DNA of 64,000 nt from the NCBI GenBank assembly GCA_934394565.1, contig CAKRQV010000003.1, forward strand, positions 62,001 through 126,000, written 5' to 3'. Origin of the DNA: an uncultured Lachnospiraceae bacterium. Lineage in GTDB: Bacteria > Bacillota > Clostridia > Lachnospirales > Lachnospiraceae. The position numbers and the translations under genes were made by a program. Shown one piece after another: positions 1 through 8,414 of this stretch (positions are counted from its first letter, which is position 1; every line of letters starts with the position of its first letter). The notes beneath the pieces were generated by a model. That model was given only the letters and a program-made list of their open reading frames with translations. It was not told the DNA's origin and did no database searches.

Positions 1-761
1 AAGCCATTGGTGGATACGACGCTTTCTCCCGCCGGTACCGGATCATAGATATATTGCTCACGATTCCGGAAAGGGAAAATATTTTCGATGCCTCCATCCC
101 CATGGATCAGCAGGGTCTTTCGATTTTTTGTGTTGATTTTCACGATTTCATGATCTGCTACCGTACAGCGCACTCCATACATATGATCCCCGATAATAAC
201 TGCAGGTTTATCTGCCGGTCCATATATGCGCAGCTCCATATTTGATTCGCTGACTGCATCGTTCATAATCCGGTTTGCACTGACTGCTGACACAAAATCC
301 ACAGGGAAATCATATGGGAAGTCGAAACCGCCGACCTTTTCACCGCTTACTCCCCGAAAATGATACTCTGTTTCCTTCATCCACATGCCGCTTTCCGTAA
401 GCAGTGTGTACTCGCAGGATACCATCCTTGTGGTGTCCTCCCAGTCTGTCTTTGCACAGGCGATAATGTAGCAGGGCAGCCAGTATTCCCCGACGTATAG
501 ACGCCCTGCTGCCTTTTTTGCAATGTCATACTCAAAGATTTCCGTCAGAATGTTCTGGTTTTTCCTTGCCGACCGCTCTGTATCTCCATACACATCGATC
601 TTCAGTTTCCGGGTTTTGATGCTCCGGTAAAACTGTCTGGCCACACCGTGGCTTTCGGAGTAATCCCATTCATAGTCCAGAAAATCAGAAACCGCCATAA
701 AGTACGGTTCCTGATCCAGATTAACGGTCTGATTTCTGTTGTTTTTGTAGCTGATTATCAT
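1..761 (-). CDS. Phage distal tail (Dit-like) protein, partial
   Basis: The frame starts at ATG 761 and stays open to the window edge, giving 253 visible residues without a stop. It overlaps the tape-measure stop codon (ATGA), as expected for the next gene of the tail operon. The protein begins MIISYKNNRNQTVNLDQE and holds the beta-rich, aromatic-rich sequence typical of siphovirus distal tail proteins, which sit between the tail tube and the host-binding baseplate. The family call rests on position directly after the tape measure and on sequence character, not on a motif. The C-terminus is missing because the window ends here. Confidence 0.75.
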   Translation of the reverse strand, partial: MIISYKNNRNQTVNLDQEPYFMAVSDFLDYEWDYSESHGVARQFYRSIKTRKLKIDVYGDTERSARKNQNILTEIFEYDIAKKAAGRLYVGEYWLPCYIIACAKTDWEDTTRMVSCEYTLLTESGMWMKETEYHFRGVSGEKVGGFDFPYDFPVDFVSAVSANRIMNDAVSESNMELRIYGPADKPAVIIGDHMYGVRCTVADHEIVKINTKNRKTLLIHGDGGIENIFPFRNREQYIYDPVPAGESVVSTNG

Positions 762-3301
762 AAGGTTCTATTCACCTTCCTTTTGTCCAGTACAATCGGA
801 CGTTCGTTAGCTTCGTTCTGGGCTTCCAGCGCGGCCTTTTTGATGCCTTTCTGGTCGATGCCGGAATCTTCTATACCATCACGCACACCCTGTTTTACAG
901 CGTCTCTCACAGCGTCCTTGTCCGTCTCGTACCGTACGGACATTGTTTCCGGCATCAGTCCGGCATCCACGTTCTGCACCCGGACACCAGACAGATCTGC
1001 TGCCGTTACCCTGGCTGTTACATTCTGGAAAGCGTCTTCGTAGGTCTTAGTCAGTTCCGGTTCTTCCTTTTCGACACCGACGATTGCACCTCTGACTGTC
1101 ATGACACCGACTTCGTCACGGAATACATGGGACGGTGAATGGATCTTTAATTTTTTCTTTGCAGCAGACAGCGCATTTCCCACCAGATCTTTCATGGCTC
1201 CGACAAGTTTTGCACCGGTTCCAGCAATGCCGTTTATGATACCTTTAACAACATTCTTGCCGAGTTCTGTCCATTTGACTGACTTGAACGCTTTAACTGC
1301 AAGACTGCCAATCCCTTTAAACGCGGATACCAGCAGATGCCCTGCTCCCTTTGCTGCACTGACCAGCAGATTAAGTACGCCTTTTCCAACTGCTGCCCAG
1401 TTAATCGACTTAAACGCTGACAGTCCCTTCGTTCCCACTGCTTTCAGAGCAGAACCAAGCGTACCGGCAAGACCCTTTATGCCATTTGCAATAAAACGCA
1501 CTACTGCTTTTCCAGCATCGGCCCATTTTATTTTTTTAATGGCATTGATAGCATTTTTCCCAATATCATTAAACGATTTCAGCATATTGGGGCCTGCTTT
1601 TTTCGCGCCGGAGGTAATACTCTTTATCAGATTTTTTCCCATTGAAACGAGATTTGCCAGACTGAATACATTGATAATAGCCTGAAAAATCTCACCGGCA
1701 TGTTCTAAAAGCAGTTTTTTGTTATCCCACAATCCTTTTGCCAGCTGTACGATCATAGAGGCACCAGCCGCTACCAGCTGACCCAGACCGTTATAGATCG
1801 CATTGGCAAAATTGTTGATCGCTTTTGGTGCTTCAGCGATCAGGATTGGCAGGGAATTGACCAGACCTTGGGCCAGACCTTTGATCAGTGTCACACCGGC
1901 GGCTATCAGTTTCGGAATATTGCCGGTGATACTGTTCAACAGGCCAATGACCATTTTCAGCCCCTGCGGTATCAACGTAGGGAGCATCTGGCCAATACCG
2001 GATATCAGGCTCGACACGATCTGGAATCCGGCAGTTATGAACCGGGATGCATGCTCTGTAAGTGCACTTCCCAGTGTTTCACACATGGAGTTCCCGACTT
2101 TTGCCAGATGTGGTATGTATGCTGTCATACCATAAACAGCATTCATGATCATATTCATACCGGCCTTATACAGTCCGGAGTATCCACCGGATTCAAAAGC
2201 CGTTGTCAGACCATCCACGGCAAGCTTGGCCTGCTTCACCATGTCCGTCATGGCATCGCCCAGATGGTTATTGTAGATAGACAGCAAGAAGCTCTCTGCA
2301 GATGACTGGAGCAGTTTGAACTGTCCCTGCAGGTTATTTACCTTGATATCTGCCATCCGCTGGGCGGATCCTTGTGCATTGTTTATGGCATCCGAAAGCT
2401 TGTTGTAGTCATCCTCAGAAGCATTGACGATGGCCAGCATACCGGCCATGGCTTCCTGTCCGAACAGGGCTGCAGCGGCAGATGTCTGCTGGTCCTCTGA
2501 CAGGCCACCGAGGGAAGACCGCAGATTCTGCATGACCTCATCCAGTGACTTCATCTCACCGTTCTGGTCGGTCAAGCTTATGCCCAGGCTGTCCATGATA
2601 CCGGCTGCCTCTTTGGTTGGTTTGACCATCTTACTTAAAGCAGCTCTAAGCGTAGTACCGGCCTGCCCGGCTTTGACACCGGAGTTTGCCATCAGACCCA
2701 GGGCAACGGATACATCCTGCACGTTGTAGCCCATGGCTCCGGCTGTGGCACCTACATACTTGAAGGACTCACCCATCATGGATACGTTGGTATTGGCATT
2801 GTTCGATGCTGCCGCCAATACATCGGCAAACATACCAGAATCCTCTGCCGCCAGACCAAAAGCTGTCAGACCGTCCGTTACAATATCCGAAGTCTTGGCC
2901 AGATCTTCACCGGAAGCCGCTGCAAGATTCATGATGCCCGGGATACCAGATATCATCTGATCGGTTTTCCAACCGGCCATGGCCATATAGTTCATGGCCT
3001 CCCCGGCTTCAGAAGCCGAGAAAACTGTGGTACGGCCCATCTCCTTGGCTGTATCCGACAACCGCTGCATATCTTCTGCGGATGCACCGGAAATAGCCTG
3101 CACGCCGCTCATGGTGCTTTCAAAGTCTGCACCGGTCTTTATCGCTGCAACACCTATACCGGTTACAACACCTGCAGCCGCCTTTGCCGCGACACTGATC
3201 CCTTTTACTGCTTTTTGTCCGAGCTTCGCCATCCCGGACAGCTGTTTTTCTGCTTCCTTCTGGTTGACCGCCACCTCAATTGTAACTGTACCGTCTGCCA
3301 T
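758..3301 (-). CDS. Phage tail tape measure protein
   Basis: This 847-residue protein sets tail length and is the tape measure of the siphovirus tail. The N-terminal third (about residues 30-340) is a TP901-type tape-measure domain, including FESTMSGVQAISGAS and the segment around EMGRTTVFSASEAGEAM. The middle holds several hydrophobic, Gly/Ala-rich stretches and imperfect repeats built on 'AVGKGVLN' and 'KWADAGKAV'-like units. I chose the ATG at 3301 because GGAGGTG lies seven bases upstream; an ATG 15 bases further upstream would itself cover that site. A small zinc-ribbon gene and two chaperone-type genes precede it, as usual for tape-measure operons. Confidence 0.95.
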   Translation of the reverse strand: MADGTVTIEVAVNQKEAEKQLSGMAKLGQKAVKGISVAAKAAAGVVTGIGVAAIKTGADFESTMSGVQAISGASAEDMQRLSDTAKEMGRTTVFSASEAGEAMNYMAMAGWKTDQMISGIPGIMNLAAASGEDLAKTSDIVTDGLTAFGLAAEDSGMFADVLAAASNNANTNVSMMGESFKYVGATAGAMGYNVQDVSVALGLMANSGVKAGQAGTTLRAALSKMVKPTKEAAGIMDSLGISLTDQNGEMKSLDEVMQNLRSSLGGLSEDQQTSAAAALFGQEAMAGMLAIVNASEDDYNKLSDAINNAQGSAQRMADIKVNNLQGQFKLLQSSAESFLLSIYNNHLGDAMTDMVKQAKLAVDGLTTAFESGGYSGLYKAGMNMIMNAVYGMTAYIPHLAKVGNSMCETLGSALTEHASRFITAGFQIVSSLISGIGQMLPTLIPQGLKMVIGLLNSITGNIPKLIAAGVTLIKGLAQGLVNSLPILIAEAPKAINNFANAIYNGLGQLVAAGASMIVQLAKGLWDNKKLLLEHAGEIFQAIINVFSLANLVSMGKNLIKSITSGAKKAGPNMLKSFNDIGKNAINAIKKIKWADAGKAVVRFIANGIKGLAGTLGSALKAVGTKGLSAFKSINWAAVGKGVLNLLVSAAKGAGHLLVSAFKGIGSLAVKAFKSVKWTELGKNVVKGIINGIAGTGAKLVGAMKDLVGNALSAAKKKLKIHSPSHVFRDEVGVMTVRGAIVGVEKEEPELTKTYEDAFQNVTARVTAADLSGVRVQNVDAGLMPETMSVRYETDKDAVRDAVKQGVRDGIEDSGIDQKGIKKAALEAQNEANERPIVLDKRKVNRTL

Positions 3302-3350
3302 CTGTGCCACCTCCATTGCTGGCACTGGCTTCCTCTGGCAACTGGCCTAT

Positions 3351-3509
3351 CTACGGCCGCATGATCTTAAACTCCCTGCGGCATGTGCTGCGTTTGCAGC
3401 GTACAAAAAGCCCGGTGTCCTTTGCCACCGAGCTTCTGTCTTTATAATATATGGGCATCTGGTATCCGCAATAGGGACACCGGATCTTTTTATTTGTATC
3501 TGCTGGCAA
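3351..3509 (-). CDS. Small zinc-ribbon phage protein (TTG start)
   Basis: A 52-residue frame starts at TTG 3509, seven bases after GAGAGGTGG, and overlaps the last 20 bases of the preceding Gp15-type gene in another frame. It encodes CPYC at residues 11-14 and a CKRSTC segment at 38-43, the two knuckles of a zinc ribbon, and ends in a basic tail. Small zinc ribbons of this type (compare Mu Com) are common in phage genomes and are thought to bind nucleic acid; the role here is not known. It fills what would otherwise be a 190-base gap in a tightly packed operon, which supports it being real. Confidence 0.65.
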   Translation of the reverse strand: MPADTNKKIRCPYCGYQMPIYYKDRSSVAKDTGLFVRCKRSTCRREFKIMRP

Positions 3510-4128
3510 TATTCAGCCACCTCTCATTTCTTTTTTCCAGACGCTTTGCAGATGAGAGTTCTGCATCTTCATATGTTTCTCTGATCCTGATCTGTGCACG
3601 CATACGGCGGATGCGCTTTGCTTCATCTTTTCCCAGACCTTTCAGGTCACATGTGCGGTAATACATGTAGGTATGTATCGTTGACTTCTCCGGAAGGCCA
3701 CGGAACATGGAAACAAATTCCCACCAGTGCAGTTCGTCATTTTTCATCCGATGGAGCATTATGCCATAGTAATGCAGAAAATCACCGATGATCACATCTG
3801 CGTCCTGGTCAAAATCATATGCCCGTTTCTGTGCTTTCTGTGGCTTTTCCTGTTTTTCCGGTGCGGCTTTGCTTTCCCCTCTTTTTCCCGAAAGGAATGC
3901 CATCATGGCATCCACCGCTTCCTGTGCACCACAGGCAACAGCTTCCACCGGATTCCAATAGAACAGGTTAATCATATCCGCAAGGTTTTCCTGTTCTGTT
4001 TTCCGCTTATCATGAAACATACAGTCTAAAAGCATTCCCGTCCGGAAACCCCAGCGGATGCCCCATTCCTTTCCGGAAAACGTAACACTACGCGGCAGAT
4101 CAGGATCTGTCAGAATCCCACAACTCAT
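3490..4128 (-). CDS. Gp15-family tail assembly protein
   Basis: The 212-residue product resembles the phage Gp15 family usually found between the tail chaperone and the tape measure. The segment around DADVIIGDFLHYYGI followed by HWWEFVSMFRGLPE is the part I recognise: in this family a peptide describing an acidic 'D.D..I..dF...YGI' is followed by a Trp-rich 'LhWw.F..l..gL' helix. It overlaps the upstream gene by four bases (ATGA). In many siphophages this gene is the frameshifted extension of the tail chaperone; here the two genes overlap by only four bases, and I see no clear slippery sequence. Role in tail assembly is inferred from family and position. Confidence 0.8.
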   Translation of the reverse strand: MSCGILTDPDLPRSVTFSGKEWGIRWGFRTGMLLDCMFHDKRKTEQENLADMINLFYWNPVEAVACGAQEAVDAMMAFLSGKRGESKAAPEKQEKPQKAQKRAYDFDQDADVIIGDFLHYYGIMLHRMKNDELHWWEFVSMFRGLPEKSTIHTYMYYRTCDLKGLGKDEAKRIRRMRAQIRIRETYEDAELSSAKRLEKRNERWLNIASRYK

Positions 4129-4559
4129 GCTCTCGGTGGCCTGGCTTTCTGGCTTTTGGTTTTATGATCCATCGGCTTTTTCGGTTGCACCGGTACAACT
4201 TTCGGTTTTGCCTTTTCGGCAACTGCTGCCGCCTGTTCGTTCATCCGGCTAAACGCTGCAACTGTTTCATCCAGCTTTTCTTTCTGTGCGGCAACATCTT
4301 TAAGGAAAAGGTGATAGGTGTCCATCGCCTCCTGCACATTATCGCATTCGGCCAGTACGTCCACACCGACTGCCTCGTAGAAGAAGTCTTTAACTGCCTG
4401 CAGCATGATCTCCATGATGTTGACGCCTTCCGCCATTGGATCATTTATACTTCTTACCTTCTTTTCTCCCTGCTCCAGAATCTTTAATCCGGCCATATAG
4501 TGATCGTAATGCTCCGGATTGGTAATATTGAAGTCTACTTCGATTCCATGTATATTCAT
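4125..4559 (-). CDS. Probable tail assembly chaperone
   Basis: This 144-residue acidic, helical protein lies between the tail tube gene and the Gp15-type gene, the position of the tail assembly chaperone that coats the tape measure before tube polymerisation. The N-terminal part holds 'IEVDFNITNPEHYDHYMAGL' and the C-terminal 40 residues are a Lys/Pro/Gln-rich tail that looks disordered. GGAGAAAACGT precedes the ATG. I do not see a catalytic motif and do not expect one. The assignment is mainly positional. Confidence 0.65.
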   Translation of the reverse strand: MNIHGIEVDFNITNPEHYDHYMAGLKILEQGEKKVRSINDPMAEGVNIMEIMLQAVKDFFYEAVGVDVLAECDNVQEAMDTYHLFLKDVAAQKEKLDETVAAFSRMNEQAAAVAEKAKPKVVPVQPKKPMDHKTKSQKARPPRA

Positions 4560-4612
4560 ACGTTTTCTCCTTTTTTACGCTCTTTCAGCGTTATTTACTG
4601 ACCTGTTGCTCA

Positions 4613-5116
4613 TCAGGCCGTTTTTGTATAGGTGAACGCTTTCGGCTCACCGCCATACTGTTTCAGCTCTACATCGATCTCCAGTCCGCCGGATGCATCA
4701 CCGCCGCCATCAGTATTGACGATCACCGTTGCATTGCCCTTCTCACCTTCACCGGTGCGCATATTGAAATAAATATACGGCACAACTACATCCGTACCGG
4801 TTCCGTATTTGATCTTATGGGCAAAGATATTATTCTGGGCTTCATCGCCTACATAGCGCTCGCCACTGACGGAAAAGGATCTCTGTGTGCCCGTTTTCTG
4901 GGTGTTCTTTCCTGTCCGGATATAAGTCTTTTCAGATGTCTCTGCATCCAGCGTAGCCTCCGTACCTTCGATCTGGATCTGTAAAACAGCATAGTCATCT
5001 TCTTTTGCATCGTGACCTTCGGACACATCAATGGCCAGTACCATATCGTTATGGGTCAGGCCTCCCTCAAAACTCGTGTCCAGGGTTACATCTTTCATAA
5101 GTTCTGATACCTTCAC
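4613..5116 (-). CDS. Phage major tail (tube) protein
   Basis: The 167-residue product is rich in beta-strand sequence with a Gly/Asp-rich loop near residues 133-144, as in siphovirus tube proteins that polymerise into the hollow tail. The start is GTG at 5116 after AGGAGG. It follows the tail-completion gene and precedes the chaperone, which is the expected order. No domain signature is decisive, so the call rests on size, composition and operon position. Confidence 0.75.
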   Translation of the reverse strand: MKVSELMKDVTLDTSFEGGLTHNDMVLAIDVSEGHDAKEDDYAVLQIQIEGTEATLDAETSEKTYIRTGKNTQKTGTQRSFSVSGERYVGDEAQNNIFAHKIKYGTGTDVVVPYIYFNMRTGEGEKGNATVIVNTDGGGDASGGLEIDVELKQYGGEPKAFTYTKTA

Positions 5117-5117
5117 G

Positions 5118-5543
5118 TTATACCTCCTGTTTATGATAGATTAATTTTACTTCAATCTGGTACCGAGCCAGACCGTGCTCTACGTTGATACCCTCCAGCT
5201 GGGGCATATTCTGGGGCAGCTCCCACTGTTTGGCACTGCTGCCCTCCGGAAGATCCGGATAGATATGTTTTTTCTCACACTCAACGATCTTGTCATAGAT
5301 CATCTGCATCTTCTGCATGGCCAGCATATTGATGGAATCAGATTCCGTGGAGTATGGCAGTACCTGGATGATATCAAAGCCATATTCCCGGCGGCTCGAA
5401 CGGATCCACTGTTTCAGGACCCTCTCCTGCGGCTTTTGCATGACCGCCAGTGCGTTTTTCTCTTCCGGGCTATAGTTGAACCCTGCAGTGCCGATCAGGT
5501 CACTTACGAAGCCCTGGATAGCTTCATGCATACTTTCTGCCAT
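5118..5543 (-). CDS. Tail completion / tail terminator-like protein
   Basis: A 141-residue protein between the HK97-gp10-like gene and the tail tube gene, which is the slot of the tail terminator that caps the tube and joins it to the head. It starts MAESMHEAIQGFVSDLIG and ends in a strand-rich segment (LARYQIEVKLIYH), consistent with the alpha/beta fold of terminators. AAAGGGGTGACAC lies before the ATG. The stop is one base from the next start. No motif proves the function. Confidence 0.6.
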   Translation of the reverse strand: MAESMHEAIQGFVSDLIGTAGFNYSPEEKNALAVMQKPQERVLKQWIRSSRREYGFDIIQVLPYSTESDSINMLAMQKMQMIYDKIVECEKKHIYPDLPEGSSAKQWELPQNMPQLEGINVEHGLARYQIEVKLIYHKQEV

Positions 5544-5546
5544 GTG

Positions 5547-5987
5547 TCACCCCTTTATATACGTCTGAAAAGCAGCTACAAGTCTGGGAAGCTGTGCTTT
5601 TCTGGCTGGCTTGTCCCATTGTGACCTTGCTTTTGAATGTTTGCCCGTGGAATGTTTCAGCTTACGTCCTGCTGATTTCTTGGCAATTCCCGGTCTTGAC
5701 CAGTATTTACCCTGTCCGTTCGTAAATGCGCCAACATTGTATACCGGATCCACAAAAAGGATGCCGTTATACTGGTAATGTGCATATGGGCTCATATAAT
5801 GCACCGTGGCTTTATTGCCCTCCACATTCACCTGCACGTTCGTGCTTAATTCCCCCGTATCTGACGGCACATATTCATCCATCAGTTTCCGGAACTCATT
5901 GCCCAGCCACAGCAGACCCTGCTTTCCCCGGGTCTTTTCATCCACAATTTCTTTCGGTGGCTTATTCCACTTGATTTCCAGCTTCAT
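5547..5987 (-). CDS. Minor capsid / HK97 gp10-like head-tail protein
   Basis: The 146-residue basic protein contains the pattern 'LMDEYVPSDTGELSTNV ... YMSPYAHYQYNG' seen in the phage minor-capsid (gp10-like) family, in which the tyrosine-rich segment follows a 'P.dTG.L' motif. These proteins act in head-tail joining. It follows directly on the upstream gene with a one-base offset and lies between a stopper-like gene and a terminator-like gene. I am fairly confident of the family and less so of the exact structural role. Confidence 0.75.
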   Translation of the reverse strand: MKLEIKWNKPPKEIVDEKTRGKQGLLWLGNEFRKLMDEYVPSDTGELSTNVQVNVEGNKATVHYMSPYAHYQYNGILFVDPVYNVGAFTNGQGKYWSRPGIAKKSAGRKLKHSTGKHSKARSQWDKPARKAQLPRLVAAFQTYIKG

Positions 5988-6347
5988 CTACCCCACCGCC
6001 TTTATATGCCGCCCAATAAAGGACGCCCGGTTATCCGATACCCCGGCCACCCGGAAAGCATCTGCTTCGTATTTATCCAACAGTTCTGCTGCCGTATACG
6101 GGCTCTGGCCGGTGATCTGCTCCGGGATCTCACCACGGATGATCAGATCTCCCTTGGCTACCACGATGTCCAGATCCGGGATCCGGGCTGTTGCCGTGTC
6201 CCGCAGAGATTCCCTTCCGGCGGCATCCACCGTTGTGGTGCAGCCTTTCCGGAAGAAACATTGCTCTACGGTTGTCTTTTCCCAGACCTTTGCCTCATTC
6301 CTGTGGAATATGGTCACTGTCTGGTTATAATTAGGATTCAACTGCAT
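5988..6347 (-). CDS. Head-tail stopper-like phage protein
   Basis: The likely product is 119 residues beginning MQLNPNYNQTVTIFHRN, with GGAGGAGGTG seven bases before the ATG at 6347. A longer upstream frame exists but runs inside the neighbouring gene. Beta-rich composition, a 'FFRKGCTTTVDAAGRES' segment and a position after the connector gene fit a head-tail stopper that closes the portal channel. It overlaps the end of the connector gene by 17 bases. Confidence 0.6.
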   Translation of the reverse strand: MQLNPNYNQTVTIFHRNEAKVWEKTTVEQCFFRKGCTTTVDAAGRESLRDTATARIPDLDIVVAKGDLIIRGEIPEQITGQSPYTAAELLDKYEADAFRVAGVSDNRASFIGRHIKAVG

Positions 6348-6735
6348 ACACACCTCCTCCTGTGTACAAAAGGCCTGTACGAGCCAGATACTTCCGGACG
6401 ATGGATCGCATCGCCCGGCTTTTTCCAGCCTGTGTATAGATACTGTTCGGATCCGTAGCAAAGGAAGCGCTCTGGCCATCGTTCGAATATCCTGTCATGG
6501 GACCGGACATACCGTCCTGCTGTGTGCTGTCCGTCTCTGCCAGAAGCTCTGCAAGCTCGCATGTACAGAACCGCACCGGATCCGGCACATTGTCCGGATC
6601 GATGCGGCCGCTTGTACACTCATCAATATACTGTCCTGCCTTTCTGGCATAATACATCCAGTCCTTTTCCTTCACAGCAGCGCTGTGTCCAGCCAGATAC
6701 TGTTCTTCATAAAACCTGTACTCTGCATACAGCAT
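6331..6735 (-). CDS. Head-tail connector (gp6-like adaptor) protein
   Basis: A 134-residue helical protein starting MLYAEYRFYEEQYLAG after a strong AAGGAG. Size, alpha-helical N-terminal half and position immediately downstream of the major capsid gene match the gp6/gp15-type adaptor that docks on the portal ring. The C-terminal part carries 'SRAMRSIVRKYLARTGLLYTGG', a helix typical of the family's end that inserts toward the portal. The call is from context and fold-like composition. Confidence 0.65.
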   Translation of the reverse strand: MLYAEYRFYEEQYLAGHSAAVKEKDWMYYARKAGQYIDECTSGRIDPDNVPDPVRFCTCELAELLAETDSTQQDGMSGPMTGYSNDGQSASFATDPNSIYTQAGKSRAMRSIVRKYLARTGLLYTGGGVYAVES

Positions 6736-6746
6736 ATCCCTTCTCC

Positions 6747-7613
6747 TTACGCATGCTTCTTGACAGCTACACGGGCTTTCTGCACTACTCTGTATCCGGA
6801 GTTGAAAGCTACCTGTGCAAGACATCCGACAAAGCCCTCGGAATCTTTCAGGCGGATCATCTCCAGATTGTCGATGATGCTGAATCCGGACCAGTCGTAC
6901 ATGATATAGTCAACCTTGGACAGATCTTCCGTCTGCAGTGTTCCGGTGAAATCGTAATACTTGGCTGCCGACAGCATATCCAGCATATTACACTCTACCC
7001 ACAGCATACCCATCCAGCGTCCGATCTGGCCATTCTGCATAACCATCTCGTTAAAGCCTGGGGTGTACTGATCGCCTGCCACTTTCAGCATTTTGGTATA
7101 AGTATCTACAGATGCCAGAATAACGTTCGCCTGCGCAAGAGCTTTTCTGACTGATCCCCTTGTATCCAGCAGATGCCCTTTCAGTTTTGCTTCTGTCAGT
7201 GCGGTTGTATCCTCCAGTACTGTACCCTCATGAACCAGACACGCCAGACCGGATGCCTGCCATCCACCGCGGCACCGCTGTGTTGCCCTGGCCAGATGGG
7301 TCTCTGCCATATTGTACGGTACGGCATCCGCCTGTACTTTATAGATCTTTTCAGATTTCTGGAAAGAGTTATTCAGATAAACATCTACCAGGGAGCTCGT
7401 CGCTGTTTCGTGTTCGAAATCGGATGCCGGTGTCTGCGGATCCGCAACGTCGCTGCTACCGACCAGCGGGATCTTTACTGCGCCGGCACCAACACCATCG
7501 CCCTGGTACTCATCGGAATATGTAATACCCGGCTGGAAGATCGCGTCCGCATACAGATTCGGGGCTACGATCGAACTGAATTTTTCATTTACCTGTACTC
7601 CTGCATAATTCAT
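6747..7613 (-). CDS. Phage major capsid protein
   Basis: The 288-residue protein begins MNYAGVQVNEKFSSIV, with alternating strand and loop segments and a long central helix, and follows the scaffold gene, as in SPP1/Gp20-type head modules. It self-assembles into the icosahedral shell. The stop-to-start spacing to the connector gene is short, and GAGGAAAC precedes the ATG. Confidence is high from the gene order portal, minor head protein, scaffold, capsid. Confidence 0.85.
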   Translation of the reverse strand: MNYAGVQVNEKFSSIVAPNLYADAIFQPGITYSDEYQGDGVGAGAVKIPLVGSSDVADPQTPASDFEHETATSSLVDVYLNNSFQKSEKIYKVQADAVPYNMAETHLARATQRCRGGWQASGLACLVHEGTVLEDTTALTEAKLKGHLLDTRGSVRKALAQANVILASVDTYTKMLKVAGDQYTPGFNEMVMQNGQIGRWMGMLWVECNMLDMLSAAKYYDFTGTLQTEDLSKVDYIMYDWSGFSIIDNLEMIRLKDSEGFVGCLAQVAFNSGYRVVQKARVAVKKHA

Positions 7614-7628
7614 ATAAGTTTCCTCCTG

Positions 7629-8258
7629 TTATTTTCCATAATACTTGTTGTTTTTGTACTTTCCGTCGAGATAGGCTTTTTCGTCACTCACGGTCATGGG
7701 CTTTGGTTTGTTCTGGCCGGTGGCTCTCATCCAGCTTTCCGGGCCTTTCTTTTTCTCTTCCTTCTGTACAAAGCTTTCCGGATCCTCTTCTTTCAGCTTT
7801 TTCAGAAGATCGTCCGCACCTACAAAGGCTCCGTCCTTGTACTCCAGCTGCATCACATTGTCGAACGCAGCTTTCTTTGCGAGATTGGAACGGAAACCCT
7901 GATCAGCCAGATACTGTTCTGCAGCGTATGTCTTCTGCTGGGTGTCCAGCTTTTCCTGCATCTCTGCCATACCGGTATTGTACTTCGTTTCCCACTCATC
8001 TGCTTTCGTCTTGATTCCTTCGATGTCCATGTCCTTATAGGACTTGATCTCTACGTTTGCATCTTCCAGCAGCTTCTCTGTGTCCTGCAGCTTCTGCTGC
8101 ACTTCGGCAAATCTTCCGGATGAAATAAAACCGCCCTCTGAAAGATCCGTAAAACGAACCTGTTTGGATTTATCTTCGATACCGGCGTTATGCTCCGTGA
8201 TCTTTGCCTCCACCTGTTTTGCCAGATCCTCGCCGAGGACCTCTGTGAATGTTGCCAT
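7629..8258 (-). CDS. Phage capsid scaffolding protein (GP20 family)
   Basis: From ATG 8258 (after GAAAGGA) the product is 209 residues. Residues about 45-110 form a charged coiled coil (KLQDTEKLLEDANVEIKS and on), followed by 'YLADQGFRSNLAKKAAFDNVMQ' and an acidic/basic tail, the layout of the GP20 minor structural/scaffold family. It lies directly before the capsid gene. It is expected to direct capsid assembly and leave the mature head. A further ATG upstream at 8309 lacks a ribosome binding site. Confidence 0.85.
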   Translation of the reverse strand: MATFTEVLGEDLAKQVEAKITEHNAGIEDKSKQVRFTDLSEGGFISSGRFAEVQQKLQDTEKLLEDANVEIKSYKDMDIEGIKTKADEWETKYNTGMAEMQEKLDTQQKTYAAEQYLADQGFRSNLAKKAAFDNVMQLEYKDGAFVGADDLLKKLKEEDPESFVQKEEKKKGPESWMRATGQNKPKPMTVSDEKAYLDGKYKNNKYYGK

Positions 8259-8373
8259 ACTCTGTCCTTTCTGATCGCTGTTTTTATTTCCGGTGCCTCC
8301 GGTGATCACTGCAGTTTAGTTGCCATGCCGGGCATACTGGCAGTTTAATTGTCATGCCGGGGACAATATAAAA

Positions 8374-8402
8374 AGCAGCCATACCGCGTCCAGTACTGCT
8401 GC
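8374..8402 (-). terminator. Possible weak terminator after the minor head gene
   Basis: On the minus strand a five-base stem (GCAGC/GCTGC) is followed by TTTTTATA just after the 8415-9572 gene. The stem is short, so partial termination ahead of the scaffold/capsid genes is the most that can be claimed. The surrounding gap (8310-8414) also has two imperfect copies of a 24-base segment starting at 8312 and 8340. Confidence 0.35.
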
Positions 8403-8414
8403 CAATTACCTTTT

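Noticed and set aside
1101..3584. Several long plus-strand open frames opposite the tape-measure gene
   Set aside because: They mirror a strongly supported minus-strand gene, lack ribosome sites, and show low-complexity Ala/Pro/Ser composition typical of antisense frames.
8312..8366. Two imperfect 24-base direct repeats before the scaffold gene
   Set aside because: Short, imperfect and without a plausible function; possibly a local duplication.
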